Assembly: GCF_016919705.1 (NCBI RefSeq)
Contig: NZ_CP070369.1
Coordinates: forward strand, 124,001 to 188,000
DNA length: 64,000 bases
Source of the DNA: Paracoccus methylovorus
GTDB taxonomy: Bacteria; Pseudomonadota; Alphaproteobacteria; Rhodobacterales; Rhodobacteraceae
Reading direction: 5' to 3'
Shown here: one piece after another, positions 52,972 to 62,088 of the stretch
How positions within the stretch are numbered: the stretch's first letter is position 1
Layout of the letters: every line of letters begins with the position of its first letter
Position numbers and translations under genes: made by a program
The notes under the pieces: generated by a model
Databases searched by the model: none
What the model saw: the letters and a program-made list of their open reading frames with translations, nothing else
Told to the model about the DNA's origin: nothing

Positions 52972-53825
52972 TGCCGTCGCTGCCTGATATGAATACGCCC
53001 GGGGTGGCCGAACTGGCCCGCCGCGAGGCCGAGGCCCATCCCGCCCACCCGACCGTGCCCCAGCCCGATGCAGGGCAGGAGGCGTTCTTCGAAACGCTTT
53101 TGCGCATCGGCGACAGCACGCTGATCCTTGGGCATCGCGTATCCGAATGGTGCGGTCATTCGCCCGCGCTGGAGGAAGACATCGCGCTGGCCAATGTCGC
53201 GCTGGACCTGATCGGCCAGACCCAGCTTTGGCTGGGCCTTGCCGCCGAGGTCGAGGGGCAGGGTCGCTCGGCCGACGAACTGGCCTATCTGCGCGACGCA
53301 TGGGACTTTCGCAACCTGCTGATCGTCGAGCGTCCGAACGGCGATTTCGGCCATACGCTGATGCGGCAGTTCCTGTTCGACGCCTATCACCACGAGCTGC
53401 TGAAGGGTCTGGCGGCATCCTCGGATCCGCGCGTGGCCGAGATTGCGGCCAAGGCGGGCAAAGAGGTGGCCTATCATCTGGAACGCTCGTCCGATCTGGT
53501 GGTGCGGCTTGGCGACGGGACCGAGGAAAGCCACAACCGGATGCAGCAGGCGCTGGACGACCTGTGGCCCTATACCGGCGAGATGTTTCTGGGCGACGAC
53601 AAGGATGCCGAGGTCGCGGCGCGCGCCGTCGCCCCCGATCCGGCCAGCCTGCGCGCCGGCTGGGATGCGGCGCTGCGCCACGTGCTGACCGAGGCGAACT
53701 TGCAGATCCCCGACAGCGAATTCGCGCATAAGGGCGGCAAGCAGGGCATCCATACCGAGGCTCTGGGCTATATCCTGGCCGAGATGCAGTTCCTGCAGCG
53801 CGCCTATCCGGGCGCAAGCTGGTAA
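52971..53825 (+). CDS. paaC: Phenylacetyl-CoA epoxidase subunit C
   Basis: A 284-residue ferritin-like structural subunit that pairs with PaaA. It has GHRVSEWCGHSPALEEDIAL and NVALDLIGQTQLWLGLA near the start and the AYHLERSSDLVVRLGDGTEE stretch; the iron-binding residues are not all kept, as usual for PaaC. It is longer than E. coli PaaC mainly at the N-terminus (about 30 extra residues); an internal start cannot be excluded. The ATG at 52971 overlaps the paaB stop. Confidence 0.92.
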   Translation: MPSLPDMNTPGVAELARREAEAHPAHPTVPQPDAGQEAFFETLLRIGDSTLILGHRVSEWCGHSPALEEDIALANVALDLIGQTQLWLGLAAEVEGQGRSADELAYLRDAWDFRNLLIVERPNGDFGHTLMRQFLFDAYHHELLKGLAASSDPRVAEIAAKAGKEVAYHLERSSDLVVRLGDGTEESHNRMQQALDDLWPYTGEMFLGDDKDAEVAARAVAPDPASLRAGWDAALRHVLTEANLQIPDSEFAHKGGKQGIHTEALGYILAEMQFLQRAYPGASW

Positions 53826-53831
53826 CGCGTC

Positions 53832-54353
53832 ATGACCACGGCGACCCATCCCAGTGTCGAAGAGGTCTGGGGCTGGCTTTCACAGGTGCCCGACCCGGAA
53901 ATCCCGGTCATCAGCCTGACCGATCTGGGCATCATCCGTGATGTCGAATGGCAGGGCGATACGCTGGTCGTCAAGGTCACGCCGACCTATTCGGGCTGCC
54001 CCGCGACCAGCATCATCAACCTGGACATCGAAACCGCCCTGCGCGGCCATGGTGTCGAAAAGCTGCGGCTGGAACGCCAGTTGACCCCGGCCTGGACCAC
54101 CGATTGGATCAGCGCCGAGGGGCGGGAAAAGCTGCGCGCCTATGGCATCGCCCCGCCAATCGACGGCACGGCGGCGGATGGGGTGCTGGCCGGGCGCATC
54201 GCCCGGATGAGCGGCGCGAACCTGACCATCGCCTGCCCGCGCTGCGGCTCGGCCAATACCGAAAAGATCAGCCAGTTCGGCTCGACGCCCTGCAAGGCAA
54301 GCTATCGCTGCAAGGACTGTCTGGAACCCTTTGATTATTTCAAATGCATCTGA
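53832..54353 (+). CDS. paaD: Phenylacetate degradation protein PaaD (MIP18/SufT-like)
   Basis: A 173-residue protein with an N-terminal MIP18 domain (VPDPEIPVISLTDLGIIRDV, then TPTYSGCPAT) and a C-terminal zinc ribbon (CPRCGS, then CKDCLEPF). It probably helps assemble the iron-sulphur cluster of PaaE. It starts 6 bp after paaC, and a short gap leads to paaE. Confidence 0.93.
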   Translation: MTTATHPSVEEVWGWLSQVPDPEIPVISLTDLGIIRDVEWQGDTLVVKVTPTYSGCPATSIINLDIETALRGHGVEKLRLERQLTPAWTTDWISAEGREKLRAYGIAPPIDGTAADGVLAGRIARMSGANLTIACPRCGSANTEKISQFGSTPCKASYRCKDCLEPFDYFKCI

Positions 54354-54384
54354 GAATGCACCCCGCTTCAGGAAGGATACCCAC

Positions 54385-55461
54385 ATGGCACGCTTCCATC
54401 CGCTGAAGGTCACCGACGTGCGCCGCGAAACGCGGGACGCGGTGGTCGTCACCCTTGCGCCCCGTGACGAGGATCGCGCGCTGTTCGACTTTACCCAAGG
54501 GCAATACCTGACCTTTCGCCGCGATTTCGATGGCGAGGAACTGCGCCGGTCCTATTCGATCTGTGCCGGCAAGGACGAAGGCTGCCTGCGCGTCGGCATC
54601 AAGCGTGTCGATGGCGGCGCCTTCAGCACCTGGGCGAACGAAAACCTGACGCCCGGCATCGAGATCGAGGCAATGCCCCCCATGGGCAAGTTTTTCACCC
54701 CGCTCCAGCCCGAGGCCGACAAGCATTATCTGGGCTTTGCCGCCGGTTCGGGCATCACGCCGGTCCTGTCGATCATCAAGACGGTGCTGGCGCGCGAACC
54801 CGCCGCCCGGTTCACGCTGGTCTATGCCAACCGCCAGATCAACACGATCATGTTCCGCGAAGAGCTGGAGGACCTGAAGAACCTCTATCTCGGCCGCTTC
54901 TCGGTCATCCATGTGCTTGAGCAGGAGGGGCAGGAAATCGACCTGTTCACCGGCCGCATCGACGCCGAAAAAATGACGGCGCTGTTCCAGCACTGGCTGG
55001 ATGCGGACTCCGTCGATACCGCCTTTATCTGTGGCCCCGAGCCGATGATGCTGACCGTCGCCGCATCCTTGCGCGAACATGGGCTGGGCGACGACCGGAT
55101 CAAGTTCGAACTGTTCGCCAGCAGCCAGCCGGGCCGCGCCCGTGTCCGCCCGGTCTCGCGCGATGCGATCGGGGCCGGCGAGGGCGTGGAGGCGACGGTG
55201 ACGCTGGACGGCACCACGCGCAACTTCCAGATCCCGCGCGAGGGCGAGACGATCCTGGAGGCGGCGCTGGCCAACAACATGGACGCACCGTTTTCCTGCA
55301 AGGCCGGCGTCTGTTCGACCTGCCGCTGCAAAGTGCTGGAAGGCGAGGTCGAGATGGCGGTGAACCACGCGCTGGAAGATTACGAGGTCCGCGCCGGATA
55401 TGTGCTGAGCTGCCAAGCCTATCCGATCAGCAGCCGCGTGGTCGTGACCTATGACGAATGA
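54385..55461 (+). CDS. paaE: Phenylacetyl-CoA epoxidase reductase PaaE
   Basis: A 358-residue reductase: FAD domain with LRRSYSICAG (about 50), NAD domain (AAGSGITPVLSI, then FICGPEPMM), and a C-terminal plant-type 2Fe-2S domain with CKAGVCSTCRCKV plus a distal Cys in VLSCQAYP. It passes NADPH electrons to the PaaA diiron site. AGGAAGGA precedes the ATG at 54385; a longer in-frame reading starts inside paaD and is not needed. Confidence 0.94.
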   Translation: MARFHPLKVTDVRRETRDAVVVTLAPRDEDRALFDFTQGQYLTFRRDFDGEELRRSYSICAGKDEGCLRVGIKRVDGGAFSTWANENLTPGIEIEAMPPMGKFFTPLQPEADKHYLGFAAGSGITPVLSIIKTVLAREPAARFTLVYANRQINTIMFREELEDLKNLYLGRFSVIHVLEQEGQEIDLFTGRIDAEKMTALFQHWLDADSVDTAFICGPEPMMLTVAASLREHGLGDDRIKFELFASSQPGRARVRPVSRDAIGAGEGVEATVTLDGTTRNFQIPREGETILEAALANNMDAPFSCKAGVCSTCRCKVLEGEVEMAVNHALEDYEVRAGYVLSCQAYPISSRVVVTYDE

Positions 55462-55483
55462 TCGGGGCACAGGGGGGAAACCG

Positions 55484-56236
55484 ATGTCCGACACCATGAA
55501 TATCGAGGACTATCTGGCGCAGGGCGGGGTTCTGACCGCGCCCGACAACGCGCCCGCCCGTTATCGCGGCGAGCTTTTGCGGCTGATGTCGTCCTTCGTG
55601 GACAGCGAACTGGCCGGTTCGGCCGGTTTTGCGAACGCGATCAACTTTGCCCCCGGCATCAGGGGACGCATCGCCGCAAGCCGCATCACGCTGGAAAAGG
55701 CCGATCACGCCGAACGCGTGCTGCGGGTGATGGGCGAATTCGGCACCGATGTGGCGCGTTACCAGACCAGCCACGACTGGGCGGCCCGCGTTGCCCGCGA
55801 CGCCGATCTGGGCACGGCCCGGCTGCCGGGCGACATGCGGTTGTCGGTGCTGCATTATCCGATCACCGGCTGGACCGATGCGGTGGTGATGAACGTGCTG
55901 CAGGGGCTGGCCACGGGCGTGCAGATGACCGAGCTGACCCGCGTGTCCTATGGCCCGCTGGCCGAGGTGTTTCGCGAGATCGCCCCGCGCGAGGCACGCC
56001 ACGCCGAACTGGGTCTGGAAGGGCTGGAACGGATCGTCGCGACCGACGCGGGACGCGAGGACGCCCGCGCCGCCCTTGCCTATTGGCGGCCGCGCGTGGC
56101 GGCGGGCTTTGGCCTGACCCGCTCGGGCCGTTATGAGACGCTGGCGCGCTTTGGCCTGCGCCACAGCCCCAACGAGACGCTGCTGTCGCGCTGGGAGGCA
56201 CTGGCCTCGGAACATCTGGCCGCGCTCGGCCTGTAA
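55484..56236 (+). CDS. Extra PaaA/PaaC-like ferritin-fold protein
   Basis: A 250-residue helical protein of the phenylacetic-acid-catabolic (PaaA/PaaC) superfamily. EKADHAERV (about 66) and EARHAELG (about 170, an ExxH motif) look like partial diiron ligands. It sits between paaE and paaZ and is in addition to complete paaA and paaC genes. A GGGGGGAAA stretch precedes the ATG at 55484. It could be an alternative subunit, a chaperone, or a separate oxygenase; relatives sit in paa clusters of other alphaproteobacteria as far as I recall. Confidence 0.75.
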   Translation: MSDTMNIEDYLAQGGVLTAPDNAPARYRGELLRLMSSFVDSELAGSAGFANAINFAPGIRGRIAASRITLEKADHAERVLRVMGEFGTDVARYQTSHDWAARVARDADLGTARLPGDMRLSVLHYPITGWTDAVVMNVLQGLATGVQMTELTRVSYGPLAEVFREIAPREARHAELGLEGLERIVATDAGREDARAALAYWRPRVAAGFGLTRSGRYETLARFGLRHSPNETLLSRWEALASEHLAALGL

Positions 56237-56309
56237 TCGGGATCGGAGGCATGCCGCGCCCCGGCACGCCACCGACCGACCATCTTACGACTGACCAAGG
56301 AAACGCCCC

Positions 56310-58370
56310 ATGACCACTCCGCGCCGTCTTGAAAGCTATGTTTGCGGCCGCTGGACGCCCGGCAGCAAACACGGCCAGCCCTTGCTGGATGCCGCGACCG
56401 GCATGCCGGTTGCCGTGATCGACTCCTCCGGCATCGACTTTGCCGCCGCCCTTGCCCATGGCCGCGAGAAAGCCGGGCCAAAGCTGCGCGCCATGTCCTT
56501 TCACGAACGCGCCGCCATGCTCAAGGCGCTGGGTCTGGCCCTGATGGCGCAGAAAGAGGAATTCTACGCCGAAAGCCTGCACACAGGCGCCACCCGCACG
56601 GACGGCTGGGTGGATATCGAGGGCGGCATCGGCACCATGCTGACCTATGCCTCCAAGGGTCGGCGCGAATTGCCCAATACCCGCGTTCTGACCGATGGCG
56701 ACGTCGAGGGACTGTCCAAGGACGGCAGCTTCAGCGCCCAGCATATCCTGACGCCGTTGCATGGCGTGGCGGTGCATATCAACGCCTACAACTTTCCCAT
56801 CTGGGGGATGCTGGAAAAAATCGCGCCGACGCTGTTGGCGGGCGTTCCCTGTGTGGTCAAACCCGCCAGCCAGACCGCCTATCTGACCGAGTTGATGGTG
56901 CGCCGCATCGTCGAAACCGGCATCCTGCCCGAAGGCGCGCTGCAACTGATCTGCGGCTCGGTTGGCGATCTGCTGGACCATGTGACGGAACAGGATGCCG
57001 TGACCTTTACCGGCTCGGCCTGGACCGGGCGCAAGCTCAAGACCCATCCCGCCATTGTCGCCAATTCCGTGCGCTTCACCATGGAGGCGGACAGTCTGAA
57101 CGCCTCGATCCTGGGGCCGGATGCGGTGGCGGGCACGCCCGAGTTCGACCTGTTCGTGCGCGAGGTGGCGCGCGAGATGACGGTCAAGGCCGGACAGAAA
57201 TGCACCGCCATCCGCCGCGTCATCGCGCCGCGGGCGCAGGTCGACGCGCTGGTCGCCGCACTGGGGGATCGGCTGGCCAAGACCGCGGTCGGCCTGCCGG
57301 GTGACGAGGGGGTGCGGATGGGGCCGCTGGCCAGCCTCGACCAGCGCAAAGAGGTGCGCGAACGCATCCGCGACTTGCAGGCGGCGGCGGAAATCGTTGC
57401 CGGAGATCCTGATGCGGTGCGCCTTGCCTCGGGTGACGCGGCGGTGGGCGCCTTCCTGAATCCGGTGCTGATGTATGCCGGAAAACCCTTTTCTGCCAAG
57501 GCGGTGCATGAGGTCGAGGCTTTCGGCCCGGTCTCGACCGTCATGCCCTATGACGATCTGGACGAAGCGGTGACGCTGGCGCGGATGGGCAAGGGCTCGC
57601 TTGTCACCTCGGTCTTTACCGACGATCCGAAGGTGGCCGAAGAGGTGGTTCTGAACGTGGCCCCCTGGCATGGCCGGGTGATGATCGGCAACCGCGCCTC
57701 GGCCAAATCCTCGACCGGGCATGGCTCGCCCTTGGCGCCGTTGGTGCATGGCGGGCCGGGCCGGGCCGGCGGCGGCGAAGAGCTGGGCGGCATCCGTGGC
57801 GTCAAGCATTACATGCAGCGCACCGCCGTGCAGGGCGCGCCGCGCCTGCTGTCGGCCGTCACCGGGCGCTGGGTCCCCGGCGCGGACGTGCAGCAGGGCA
57901 CGCATCCGTTCCGCAAATCGCTGGCCGAGTTGCGTATCGGCGACCAGCTTGTCACCGCGACCCGCACCATCACCCGCGAGGATGTCGAGCATTTCGCCCA
58001 TTTCACCGGCGACACCTTTTATGCGCATATGGACGAGGCAGCGGCCAAGGCCAATCCGTTCTTCGACGACCGCGTGGCGCATGGCTATCTGATCGCCAGT
58101 TTCGCGGCGGGCCTGTTCGTCGAACCCAACCCCGGCCCGGTGCTGGCCAATTACGGCGTGGACAACCTGCGTTTCCTGACCCCGGTCTATTTCGGCGACA
58201 GCTTGCAGGTGCGGCTGACCTGCAAAGAGATCAACCCGCGTCAAAACGCCGACCACGGCGAGGTGCGTTGGGATTGTCAGGTGACCAATCAAAAGGCCGA
58301 GGTCGTCGCGCAATACGACGTGCTGACCATGGTTGCCAAGGAATGGCCGCTGGCACAGGCGGCGGAATAG
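56310..58370 (+). CDS. paaZ: Bifunctional oxepin-CoA hydrolase / 3-oxo-5,6-dehydrosuberyl-CoA semialdehyde dehydrogenase
   Basis: A 686-residue fusion. The aldehyde dehydrogenase domain (about 1-520) has MEADSLN (Glu) and the catalytic Cys in AGQKCTAIRR (about 295). The MaoC-like hydratase domain (about 540-680) has FTGDTFYAHMDE followed by HGYLIASF, with the catalytic Asp and His. It opens the oxepin ring and oxidises the resulting aldehyde. Both active sites look intact. A strong hairpin follows. Confidence 0.95.
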   Translation: MTTPRRLESYVCGRWTPGSKHGQPLLDAATGMPVAVIDSSGIDFAAALAHGREKAGPKLRAMSFHERAAMLKALGLALMAQKEEFYAESLHTGATRTDGWVDIEGGIGTMLTYASKGRRELPNTRVLTDGDVEGLSKDGSFSAQHILTPLHGVAVHINAYNFPIWGMLEKIAPTLLAGVPCVVKPASQTAYLTELMVRRIVETGILPEGALQLICGSVGDLLDHVTEQDAVTFTGSAWTGRKLKTHPAIVANSVRFTMEADSLNASILGPDAVAGTPEFDLFVREVAREMTVKAGQKCTAIRRVIAPRAQVDALVAALGDRLAKTAVGLPGDEGVRMGPLASLDQRKEVRERIRDLQAAAEIVAGDPDAVRLASGDAAVGAFLNPVLMYAGKPFSAKAVHEVEAFGPVSTVMPYDDLDEAVTLARMGKGSLVTSVFTDDPKVAEEVVLNVAPWHGRVMIGNRASAKSSTGHGSPLAPLVHGGPGRAGGGEELGGIRGVKHYMQRTAVQGAPRLLSAVTGRWVPGADVQQGTHPFRKSLAELRIGDQLVTATRTITREDVEHFAHFTGDTFYAHMDEAAAKANPFFDDRVAHGYLIASFAAGLFVEPNPGPVLANYGVDNLRFLTPVYFGDSLQVRLTCKEINPRQNADHGEVRWDCQVTNQKAEVVAQYDVLTMVAKEWPLAQAAE

Positions 58371-58377
58371 GCTGAAA

Positions 58378-58403
58378 GAAAGCGGTGCTTCGGCACCGCT
58401 TTC
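58378..58403 (+). terminator. Hairpin terminator after paaZ
   Basis: GAAAGCGGTGC (58378-58388) and GCACCGCTTTC (58393-58403) form a perfect 11-bp stem with a TTCG tetraloop, 8 nt after the paaZ stop. The stem ends in three T residues. It closes the plus-strand paa operon and, being symmetric, could also act on the opposite strand. Confidence 0.75.
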
Positions 58404-58548
58404 GTGTCGGCCGGACAGGCAGGAAGTCCGGATGTTTCCGGTCCCTCTCAGCTGATGGCCGTTACGGATCAGGGGAAATGCTCAATCAGCCGGGCAGGGT
58501 CCGGATAATAGCCGTCGCGCGAGGTCGCCGGAACAGTTCGGCGGGGCC

Positions 58549-59148
58549 TTACCGGACCGCCTTGATCCCTTCCAGGATCAGCGTCGTCGCCACGTCGGCG
58601 TAATCCTCGCGGGTGATACGGCCGCCGTCGCGGAACCACATATAGACCCAGTTCATCATGCCGAAAAGCGACATGGTGACCGGCGTCAGCAAGGGCCGTT
58701 GCGGATCGTCCAGATCGGGGTTGATCTCGCGCAGAACCACCGCGAACCGTTTGACGATGCGCCGTTCGACGCCCATGATCTCGGCCTTTTGTTCGTCGCC
58801 AAGGGCCGGGGTGGCGTTGAGCTGCACCTTGTGCTGGTTGTCCGCGCCGCGATAGCTTTCCAGCACCGTGCCCACCAACCGGCGCAGCCGCTGCTGCGGC
58901 GGCAGGTTGGGGTCGTCGGCATCCTCGATGGCGGCGTCGAGCTCTTCCAGATGGGTGATGATGATGGCAAAGATCAGCGCGTCCTTGCTGGGATAATAAT
59001 GATAAAGCAGCGCCTTGGACACCTGACTATGCGCGGCGATCTGTGCCATGGATGCCTTTTCCATGCCCAGATCCGCAAAGACCTCGGCGGCCTTGTCCAG
59101 AAGGCCGCGTTGCTTTTCCTCGAAATCCACTGCCCGTGTCCGAGCCAT
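58549..59148 (-). CDS. paaR: TetR-family regulator PaaR
   Basis: A 199-residue TetR protein with the N-terminal HTH (EVFADLGMEKASMAQIAAHS, then SKALLYHYYPSKDALIFAII). The C-terminal part is a ligand domain. The start at 59148 (MARTRAVDFEEK) follows TGAGGC; an ATG four codons upstream is possible. It lies between the two arms of the paa locus. PaaR proteins repress phenylacetate genes and respond to phenylacetyl-CoA; the two TGACC-N2-CCGGTCGGT boxes are its likely targets. Confidence 0.85.
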   Translation of the reverse strand: MARTRAVDFEEKQRGLLDKAAEVFADLGMEKASMAQIAAHSQVSKALLYHYYPSKDALIFAIIITHLEELDAAIEDADDPNLPPQQRLRRLVGTVLESYRGADNQHKVQLNATPALGDEQKAEIMGVERRIVKRFAVVLREINPDLDDPQRPLLTPVTMSLFGMMNWVYMWFRDGGRITREDYADVATTLILEGIKAVR

Positions 59149-59195
59149 GTTGTGCCTCATAAGATCATTTGTTCGCCTGCGATCGGAAGGCGAGA

Positions 59196-59222
59196 AAAAA
59201 CAAGGGGGCACCGACGGCCCCC
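59196..59222 (-). terminator. Rho-independent terminator of paaGIK
   Basis: On the minus strand GGGGGC and GCCCCC (59217-59222 and 59204-59209) pair around a 7-nt loop and are followed at once by TTGTTTTTTC. This textbook terminator ends the paaG-paaI-paaK transcript before paaR, so paaR must have its own promoter in the 50-bp stretch between. Confidence 0.85.
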
Positions 59223-59276
59223 TGATGACTTAGCGGGTTCGCGTCCGCATGTCATGCCGGCAGCCGGGCTGCGGCA

Positions 59277-60587
59277 TCATGTCTTGGGCCGGTTGTCAAG
59301 CACCCGCTTGGCCTTGCCCTCGGAACGGGCGATGGCATCGGGGTCCCTGATCTCGATCCGGGTCGAGACGCCGACCACGCTTTTGATGTGATGCGCCAGT
59401 TCCTTGGCCGACTTGGCGCGGGCGGAATCTTCGGCCATCGCGGGGGTGCATTCGACATGCACGGTCATGCTGTCCATGCGCCCCGAGCGGGTCAGCTCGA
59501 TCTGGAAATGCGGCGCCAGCCCGGCGCATTTCAGGATCTGCTCTTCGATCTGGGTGGGGAAGACGTTGACGCCGCGCAGGATGATCATGTCGTCGCTGCG
59601 GCCGGTGATCTTTTCGATCCGCCGCATTGAGCGCGCGGTGCCGGGCAGCAGGCGGGTCAGGTCGCGGGTGCGATAGCGCACCATCGGCAGCCCCTCTTTG
59701 GTCAGGGTGGTAAAGACCAACTCGCCCATTTCACCGTCCGGCAACACCGCGCCCGTCACCGGGTCGATGATCTCGGGGTAGAAATGATCCTCCCAGATGT
59801 GCAGCCCGTCCTTGGTCTCGACGCATTCCATGGCGACACCGGGGCCCATGACCTCGGACAGGCCATAGATATCGACGGCATGCATGTTGAAGGCTTCCTC
59901 GATCTCCTGCCGCATGGCGTTCGTCCAGGGCTCGGCCCCGAAAATGCCGATCTCCAGCGAGGATTCGCGCGGGTCCAGACCCTGCCGGCGGAACTCGTCC
60001 AGGATCGACAGCATATAGCTGGGCGTCACCATGATGATGCGCGGCTTGAAATCGTCGATCAGCGTCACCTGCCGCTCGGTCATGCCGCCCGAGATGGGAA
60101 CGACGGTGCAGCCCAGCCGCTCGGCCCCGTAATGCGCGCCCAAGCCGCCGGTGAACAGGCCATAGCCATAGGCGTTGTGCAGGATGTCGCCCCGGCGTCC
60201 CCCGGCAGCGCGGATCGAGCGTGCGATGAGGTTGGCCCAATGGTCGATGTCGGCTTGGGTATAGCCCACCACCGTCGGCTTGCCCGTGGTGCCGGACGAC
60301 CCGTGGATACGCACCAGTTTCGACTGCGGCACGGCGAACATGCCGAAGGGATAGGTGTCGCGCAGATCCTGCTTGGCGGTAAAGGGAAACTTCGCGATAT
60401 CCGCAAGCGATTTCAGTTCCTCGGGGTGAACGTCATGTTCGATGAACTGATTGCGGTAGAAGGGCGAATTTTCGAAAGCGTGTTTCAGCGACCGCTTCAT
60501 GCGGTGGAATTGCAGGGCCTCGATCTCATCGCGCGAGGCGATTTCGATGGGGTCCAGTTCTTTCCTTTCGGGCGCCAGTGATTGCAT
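59277..60587 (-). CDS. paaK: Phenylacetate-CoA ligase
   Basis: A 436-residue adenylate-forming ligase with HGSSGTTGKPTVVGYT (about 95), YGLSEVMGPG, the hinge GRSDDMIILRGVNVFP and the catalytic Lys in EGKAKRV. It makes phenylacetyl-CoA, the first committed intermediate. GGGGAGGAAA precedes the ATG at 60587. It is third in paaGIK. Confidence 0.94.
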   Translation of the reverse strand: MQSLAPERKELDPIEIASRDEIEALQFHRMKRSLKHAFENSPFYRNQFIEHDVHPEELKSLADIAKFPFTAKQDLRDTYPFGMFAVPQSKLVRIHGSSGTTGKPTVVGYTQADIDHWANLIARSIRAAGGRRGDILHNAYGYGLFTGGLGAHYGAERLGCTVVPISGGMTERQVTLIDDFKPRIIMVTPSYMLSILDEFRRQGLDPRESSLEIGIFGAEPWTNAMRQEIEEAFNMHAVDIYGLSEVMGPGVAMECVETKDGLHIWEDHFYPEIIDPVTGAVLPDGEMGELVFTTLTKEGLPMVRYRTRDLTRLLPGTARSMRRIEKITGRSDDMIILRGVNVFPTQIEEQILKCAGLAPHFQIELTRSGRMDSMTVHVECTPAMAEDSARAKSAKELAHHIKSVVGVSTRIEIRDPDAIARSEGKAKRVLDNRPKT

Positions 60588-60616
60588 GGTTTCCTCCCCT
60601 TGCGATGGGTTTGCGG

Positions 60617-61081
60617 TCAGGCTTCGACCGGCAGATGGGTGCCTTTGACGGTGCGGGAATGGCCGCGGAACTCGGCCACGTGCTGGCCGTCCTGATTGGT
60701 GATGCGAATGTCGTAGATGCCCGAGCGGCCGCGGCGCGAAACCTCGCGCGCACTTGCCGTCAGCCTGTCGCCGATACGGCCGGGCAGCAGATAGGTGACC
60801 GAACAATGCTGCGCGACCACCATCTGGTTATAGCTGTTGCAGGCAAAGGCGAATGCGCTGTCGGCCAGCGTAAAGATATAGCCGCCGTGGCAATTTCCGT
60901 GGCCGTTCGACATGTCCTTGGTGATGGTCATGGACAGCGTCGCCTCGCCCGGCGCGATATGGTCCAGGCTCATGCCCAGCCGCTGGCTTGCGGAATCATC
61001 GTTCCACATTGCCCGGGCCGAGGCCTCGGCCAGTTCCTGCGGGGTCATTTCGGCGACGGGTTTCGTTGTCATGTCGTTCAT
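60617..61081 (-). CDS. paaI: Hydroxyphenylacetyl-CoA thioesterase PaaI
   Basis: A 154-residue hotdog thioesterase. The active-site stretch NCHGGYIFTLADSAFAFACN with its Asp is intact. It rescues CoA from dead-end intermediates such as ring-hydroxylated phenylacetyl-CoA. The start overlaps the paaG stop by 4 bp. Confidence 0.93.
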   Translation of the reverse strand: MNDMTTKPVAEMTPQELAEASARAMWNDDSASQRLGMSLDHIAPGEATLSMTITKDMSNGHGNCHGGYIFTLADSAFAFACNSYNQMVVAQHCSVTYLLPGRIGDRLTASAREVSRRGRSGIYDIRITNQDGQHVAEFRGHSRTVKGTHLPVEA

Positions 61082-61866
61082 TGCCCCGTGAACTCCGGTT
61101 TGCGCTTTTCCAGGAATGCCGTCACACCTTCGGCATAATCGGCGCTGCGGCCTGCCTGCCGCTGGCAGTCGCGCTCCATGTCAAGCTGCTGGTCAAGGCT
61201 GTTGACGGCGGCGGACTGGATCAATTGCTTGGTCAGGCCCAGCCCCAGCGTCGGCCCTGCCGCCAGCGATTTCGCCAGCGCCGCGGCCTCGTCCATCAGC
61301 GAATCATCCTCGACCGCCTTCCAGATCAGGCCCCATTCAGCGGCCTTTTCCGCGGGCAACGGTTCGGCGGTCATGGCCAGCGCCTTGGCGCGCGGCTCGC
61401 CCAGAATGCGGGCCAGCGACCAGCTTCCTCCGGCATCCGGCACCAGCCCGATCCTGGCGAAAGCCTGAATGAATTTCGCAGATCTGGCCGCCAGCACGAT
61501 ATCGCAGGCGATGGCGATATTCGCCCCGGCCCCGGCCGCCACGCCATTCACCGCGCAAACCACCGGCTTGGGCAGTGAGCGCAGCAGCCGCAGCGACGGA
61601 TTGTAATAACTTTCCAGCGTATGGCCCAGATCGGGGGCAGGGCCGCCCTTGCGCGGATCGCGGTCGCCCAGATCCTGACCGGCGCAAAAGCCGCGCCCGG
61701 CCCCGGTCAGCAGCACCGCGCGCACCGCATCATCCTCTTCGGCCCTTTGCAGTCCGGCCCGCAGCGCGAGATGCATTTCTTCGTTAAAGGAGTTAAGCTT
61801 GTCGGGGCGATTCAGCGTCAGCGTCAGCACACCGTCGGCCAAGGCCGTCAGGACAGTTTCGGTCAT
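61078..61866 (-). CDS. paaG: 1,2-epoxyphenylacetyl-CoA isomerase PaaG
   Basis: A 262-residue crotonase, the length of E. coli PaaG, with oxyanion-hole motifs GFCAGQDLGDRD (about 65) and GVAAGAGANIAIACDIVLA (about 110). The acidic residue after AGQ that distinguishes PaaG from PaaF is present. It turns the epoxide into oxepin-CoA. It leads paaGIK and has a PaaR-like box 56-71 bp upstream. Confidence 0.92.
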   Translation of the reverse strand: MTETVLTALADGVLTLTLNRPDKLNSFNEEMHLALRAGLQRAEEDDAVRAVLLTGAGRGFCAGQDLGDRDPRKGGPAPDLGHTLESYYNPSLRLLRSLPKPVVCAVNGVAAGAGANIAIACDIVLAARSAKFIQAFARIGLVPDAGGSWSLARILGEPRAKALAMTAEPLPAEKAAEWGLIWKAVEDDSLMDEAAALAKSLAAGPTLGLGLTKQLIQSAAVNSLDQQLDMERDCQRQAGRSADYAEGVTAFLEKRKPEFTGQ

Positions 61867-61921
61867 AGATAGAACTCCCTTGCCCCGACTTCAGGGCTCC
61901 CTGAAAATTTTTGTTGCATAA

Positions 61922-61937
61922 ACCGACCGGCCGGTCA
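61922..61937. promoter_or_regulatory. TetR-type box, candidate PaaR operator 2
   Basis: Read on the minus strand this is TGACCGGCCGGTCGGT, the same TGACC-N2-CCGGTCGGT pattern as 50349-50364. It contains the 12-bp perfect palindrome GACCGGCCGGTC (61925-61936). It lies in the 222-bp gap between paaG and the divergent importer, so one site may control both. Confidence 0.65.
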
Positions 61938-62088
61938 ATGATAATCTGGCAAGGTGAGGGGGAGCGCCGTGACAGAAGTTTTCGACCGCCATCGGCCAAC
62001 GCGGGATGCCACGCGCATTGCCCGCCCCCCTGCACGCGCGGCGACCTGACCCGCATAAGCAAACAAGTTCTCTGGGAGGAGAAGGACC

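Noticed and set aside
55863..58313. Very long open reading on the minus strand opposite paaZ (over 800 codons)
   Set aside because: It lies wholly antisense to paaZ, which has complete domains and catalytic motifs. The composition (rich in Arg, Gly, His, Gln) is typical of mirror readings in GC-rich DNA, with no recognisable domain.
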